Part shown: in pieces, positions 61,598 to 64,000 of the stretch
Numbering within the stretch: the first letter of the stretch is position 1
Layout of the letters: the number at the start of each line of letters is the position of its first letter
From: Tubulanus polymorphus
Taxonomy: Eukaryota > Nemertea > Palaeonemertea > Tubulaniformes > Tubulanidae
Assembly: GCF_964204645.1 (NCBI RefSeq)
Contig: NW_027437433.1
Location: forward strand, 103,501-167,500
Length of the DNA: 64,000 nt
Direction of reading: 5' to 3'
Notes under the pieces: model-generated
The model's database searches: none
What the model was told of the DNA's origin: nothing
The model's input: the letters and a program-made list of their open reading frames with translations, nothing else
Made by a program: the position numbers and the translations under genes

Positions 61598-61715
61598 TGT
61601 CCGGAATGTGGCGGACCCAAAGTAAACGACCAACACGGTGTAGTAATATGAAGTCGACTGACTAACGGCATTATTCAGAGGACTGTAGCGTACATGATTA
61701 TATGGTTGGTTAACA
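61581..61715 (-). other. Possible LTR remnant and primer-binding-like site of the BEL/Pao element
   Basis: Immediately upstream of gag on the minus strand is TTTGGTCCCTCGAGCCT (61,581-61,597), preceded by ACA (61,598-61,600). BEL/Pao elements commonly place a tRNA-complementary site directly after an LTR ending in CA. A TGTTAACC start (61,708-61,715 on the minus strand) would give an LTR of only about 118 bp, shorter than usual, so this is either a truncated LTR or coincidence. No second LTR copy is visible at the other end of the fragment, so the call cannot be confirmed here. Confidence 0.35.
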
Positions 61716-61840
61716 TTTTACAGTTGATTGGGAATAGTTTGTGGTCTGACTGGATGCCAACTCGAGAATACTGTATACAAAACCATAGACTGTAACTTAT
61801 AATATATTGAAATTTAAAATATAGCATATGGGTCATGACA
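61716..61840. other. AT-rich spacer, no gene seen
   Basis: This stretch between the retrotransposon remnant and the satellite stub has no coding signal. It holds one copy of the 13-mer atacaaaaccata (61,775-61,787), which recurs at 61,922-61,934 on the other side of the satellite stub. Confidence 0.6.
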
Positions 61841-61922
61841 TTGAAAGATTAAGAATTTTCTGACTACTTATGCTTCTGAAGTTGATGGATTCAATCTGAA
61901 AAGATGGGTTTAGGCGTATTGA
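61841..61922 (+). repeat. Orphan satellite monomer stub beyond the transposon raft
   Basis: This 82-bp piece of the 102-bp satellite is in the same orientation as the array. It starts at monomer position 35 ('ttgaaagattaag') and runs into the first bases of a following monomer ('taggcgtattga'). Its first 47 bases are identical to part of the divergent monomer at 54,511-54,557; its second half is A-like ('gattcaatctgaaaagatgg'). It shows that satellite once extended, or was copied, to the telomere side of the transposon block. Confidence 0.93.
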
Positions 61923-62560
61923 TACAAAACCATAAAAACCCTGGGTGTGGGGTCCGTTGGGGTGGACCCAACGCGAAAAATCAGTGTCAAAATACGCGAA
62001 AATACACTAAGTCGAGACATGAAAAACGTGAAAAACGACCCCTCTTCTAACATCTCCTACGACCTTAATAGTGACCCTAGGGCTCTGAAACTTCTCAGGG
62101 ACCTAGGGGAGGGTCCAATCAAAGTGTGCAAACCTTATAAAAAGGACCCTAGACCTGCAAGTCACCCCTTTCTACCTTTTGGTGCACGGATTTACCAGGG
62201 GTCTCAGACGGCCGTGCGACCACATTTCAGGGGGTCGCAAGACCCTTTCTAGAAAGCTCAGGGCTCTGAGGTATTTCAGGTATTTAGAAAGGGCCCTGTA
62301 GTATGTAATGTATAGAAACATAAAATCCTCGGGTGCGGGCTTCTGTTGAGCCTAGGTTGGAAAAATTAGTGTCGGAGATAGGTGAAAATACGCGAAAATA
62401 CTCTGTCCAGAACTGAAAACAACCCCTTAAAACTTGTTTTTAATTCCGTTAAGGATGATCGAAGTAGCTTGAAACTTTGCAGGCAGAGAGAAGAGACCCT
62501 TACGCAAGTGTACAAGCTATGAAAAGGCATTGTCAATGAGTTAATAATTAGGTGTGTAAT
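61922..62560 (+). repeat. Old diverged tandem duplication, period about 385 bp
   Basis: Two anchors repeat at the same distance. 'gatacaaaaccataaaaacc' (61,921) followed by 'gggtgtgg' (61,943) matches 'tatagaaacataaaatcctc' then 'gggtgcgg' (62,331), offset 388. 'tgaaacttctcaggg' (62,086) matches 'tgaaactttgcagg' (62,470), offset 384. Between them both copies contain 'aatacgcgaaaatac' and a 'cagtgtc/tagtgtcgg' tract. Copy 1 is about 61,922-62,305; copy 2 is about 62,309-62,560. They are clearly diverged, and more GC-rich than the surroundings. A 101-codon plus-strand open frame in copy 1 (61,947-62,252) is not preserved in copy 2, so I do not call a gene. The family is unknown to me. Confidence 0.75.
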
Positions 62561-62642
62561 TAATGGTCAAGAGCCACCAAATCTCTATCTGTGTTCTCTA
62601 GTCTGTGCTATAAGGCTTAGAACGAATCAAAACCAGCAAGTC
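62561..62642. other. Short unassigned spacer before the tRNA-like element
   Basis: No coding signal or recognisable repeat. It contains 'aaggcttagaacgaatcaaa' and leads directly into the tRNA-like sequence. Confidence 0.5.
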
Positions 62643-62720
62643 GCCCCGATAGCTCAAGTGGTAGAGCATCGCCTGCCTTGCAAGCGAGACATCCGTGGTT
62701 CGAGTCCCGGTGTCGGTGGT
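62643..62720 (+). tRNA. tRNA-like sequence (Ala-TGC-like pseudogene or tRNA-derived SINE head)
   Basis: The sequence has a Pol III A box TAGCTCAAGTGG (62,650-62,661) with a well-formed D stem (GCTC/GAGC), and a consensus B box GGTTCGAGTCC (62,697-62,707). The loop CTTGCAA gives anticodon TGC (Ala). It does not fold as a normal tRNA. Three extra bases separate the D arm from the anticodon stem, and that stem and the T stem each carry mismatches. The acceptor ends GCCCCGA and TCGGTGG pair only partly. A decayed tRNA gene or the 5' head of a tRNA-derived SINE both fit; no poly(A) or SINE tail is obvious downstream. Transcription by Pol III is possible, because both internal promoter boxes are intact. 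Confidence 0.6.
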
Positions 62721-62745
62721 TGACAGATTTTCACTCGTACTTCAC

Positions 62746-62913
62746 TAATACTCTAATTCTCTAATTACATTCATGATTCTGATTAAGCTAGGGTTAATGG
62801 GATAAGGCTAATTCTCCAATTCTCTAATTACATACATGATTCTGATTAATTGCAAGCTAGGGTTTAATGGGATTAAGGCTAATTCTCCAATTCTCTAATT
62901 ACATACATGATTA
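62746..62913 (+). repeat. Telomere-adjacent tandem repeat, 63-71 bp unit, 2.5 copies
   Basis: Copy 1 (62,746-62,808, 63 bp), copy 2 (62,809-62,879, 71 bp) and partial copy 3 (62,880-62,913) share 'attctctaattaca' and 'catgatt'; copies 1 and 2 also share 'attctgattaa', 'gctagggtt' and 'taatgggat-aaggc'. Copy 2 has eight extra bases around 'ttgcaa'. Each full copy contains degenerate telomere-like words (TAGGGTTAATGGG). Copy 3 is cut after 'catgatta' and continues as 'cGGTTAGGG', so the telomere starts inside this repeat. Confidence 0.9.
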
Positions 62914-62914
62914 C

Positions 62915-64000
62915 GGTTAGGGTTAGGGTTAGGGTTAGGGTTAGGGTTAGGGTTAGGGTTAGGGTTAGGGTTAGGGTTAGGGTTAGGGTTAGGGTTAGGG
63001 TTAGGGTTAGGGTTAGGGTTAGGGTTAGGGTTAGGGTTAGGGTTAGGGTTAGGGTTAGGGTTAGGGTTAGGGTTAGGGTTAGGGTTAGGGTTAGGGTTAG
63101 GGTTAGGGTTAGGGTTAGGGTTAGGGTTAGGGTTAGGGTTAGGGTTAGGGTTAGGGTTAGGGTTAGGGTTAGGGTTAGGGTTAGGGTTAGGGTTAGGGTT
63201 AGGGTTAGGGTTAGGGTTAGGGTTAGGGTTAGGGTTAGGGTTAGGGTTAGGGTTAGGGTTAGGGTTAGGGTTAGGTTAGGGTTAGGGTTAGGGTTAGGGT
63301 TAGGGTTAGGGTTAGGGTTAGGGTTAGGGTTAGGGTTAGGGTTAGGGTTAGGGTTAGGGTTAGGGTTAGGGTTAGGGTTAGGGTTAGGGTTAGGGTTAGG
63401 GTTAGGGTTAGGGTTAGGGTTAGGGTTAGGGTTAGGGTTAGGGTTAGGGTTAGGGTTAGGGTTAGGGTTAGGGTTAGGGTTAGGGTTAGGGTTAGGGTTA
63501 GGGTTAGGTTAGGGTTAGGGTTAGGGTTAGGGTTAGGGTTAGGGTTAGGGTTAGGGTTAGGGTTAGGGTTAGGGTTAGGGTTAGGGTTAGGGTTAGGGTT
63601 AGGGTTAGGGTTAGGGTTAGGGTTAGGGTTAGGGTTAGGGTTAGGGTTAGGGTTAGGGTTAGGGTTAGGGTTAGGGTTAGGGTTAGGGTTAGGGTTAGGG
63701 TTAGGGTTAGGGTTAGGGTTAGGGTTAGGGTTAGGGTTAGGGTTAGGGTTAGGGTTAGGGTTAGGGTTAGGGTTAGGGTTAGGGTTAGGGTTAGGGTTAG
63801 GGTTAGGGTTAGGGTTAGGGTTAGGGTTAGGTTAGGGTTAGGGTTAGGGTTAGGGTTAGGGTTAGGGTTAGGGTTAGGGTTAGGGTTAGGGTTAGGGTTA
63901 GGGTTAGGGTTAGGGTTAGGGTTAGGGTTAGGGTTAGGGTTAGGGTTAGGGTTAGGGTTAGGGTTAGGGTTAGGGTTAGGGTTAGGGTTAGGGTTAGGGT
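62915..64000 (+). repeat. Telomere, (TTAGGG)n, about 181 units
   Basis: The sequence is an unbroken run of TTAGGG with the G-rich strand on the plus strand pointing to the right edge. This is the orientation of a true chromosome end rather than an inverted internal tract. It is cut by the window edge at 64,000, so 1,086 bp is a minimum. Three units are TTAGG (63,271-63,275; 63,504-63,508; 63,827-63,831). The long plus-strand open frame through it (Val-Arg, then Leu-Gly dipeptides) is a by-product of the hexamer and not a gene. Confidence 0.99.

Noticed and set aside
60632-61671. Intact BEL/Pao retrotransposon
   Set aside because: The YxDD polymerase core, RNase H, integrase and a second LTR are absent, and the remaining parts contain stops and frame changes.
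61947-62252. 101-codon plus-strand open frame
   Set aside because: No recognisable domain, and it lies in copy 1 of a diverged duplication; the second copy does not keep the frame.
62643-62720. Functional tRNA-Ala gene
   Set aside because: The anticodon and T stems have mismatches and the spacing between the D arm and anticodon stem is abnormal, although the promoter boxes are good.
62907-63512. 201-codon plus-strand open frame (Val-Arg then Leu-Gly repeats)
   Set aside because: It is a translation of TTAGGG; the dipeptide changes where a single G is missing at 63,271.

Overview
The window is the physical right end of a eukaryotic chromosome. Positions 62,915-64,000 are an uninterrupted TTAGGG telomere running 5'->3' to the window edge. 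Inside it lie about 58 kb of subtelomeric tandem satellite and a short raft of dead transposable elements. The elements are a BEL/Pao LTR retrotransposon fragment, a family known from animals, and a Polinton/Maverick-like protein-primed DNA polymerase B fragment. With a TTAGGG telomere (most arthropods use TTAGG and many nematodes TTAGGC), this suggests an AT-rich invertebrate metazoan. The species cannot be named from the sequence. I see no intact protein-coding gene.

Layout from left to right. (1) 1-58,025: about 569 head-to-tail 102-bp monomers, about 35% GC, with a nested higher-order structure. The monomer types E, B, C and D form a 408-bp quartet. In the left part the canonical unit is a 20-mer of 2,039 bp, E-B-C-D-A-A'-F-A followed by three more E-B-C-D; the F monomer is 101 bp, hence 20x102-1. 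Further right the period changes to 17-, 8-, 26-, 25-, 24-, 39- and 38-mer duplications, as expected from unequal exchange. The telomere-side few kb are more divergent. (2) 58,026-58,290: non-satellite AT-rich sequence with no gene seen. (3) about 58,291-60,631: minus-strand, frameshifted N-terminal part of a PolB protein (zinc fingers, exonuclease motifs, endonuclease-VII-like Cys/His insert) that stops before the polymerase palm. (4) about 60,640-61,715: minus-strand BEL/Pao remnant (gag N-terminus, DUF1758-type protease region, traces of the RT start), broken by stops and frameshifts. (5) 61,841-61,922: an orphan satellite stub matching a rare divergent monomer at 54,478-54,579, so the element raft lies inside the older satellite domain. 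(6) 61,922-62,560: an old, diverged tandem duplication with a period of about 385 bp. (7) 62,643-62,720: a tRNA-like sequence with Pol III A and B boxes. (8) 62,746-62,913: a 63-71 bp telomere-adjacent repeat. (9) the telomere, with three single-G-deficient units.

No genes act together here; the biology is that of a chromosome end. The main points of interest are the nested satellite architecture and its variant cassettes, its strong G-over-C strand bias in the same orientation as the telomeric G strand, its accidental antisense reading frame (102 = 34 codons), and the age gradient toward the telomere.
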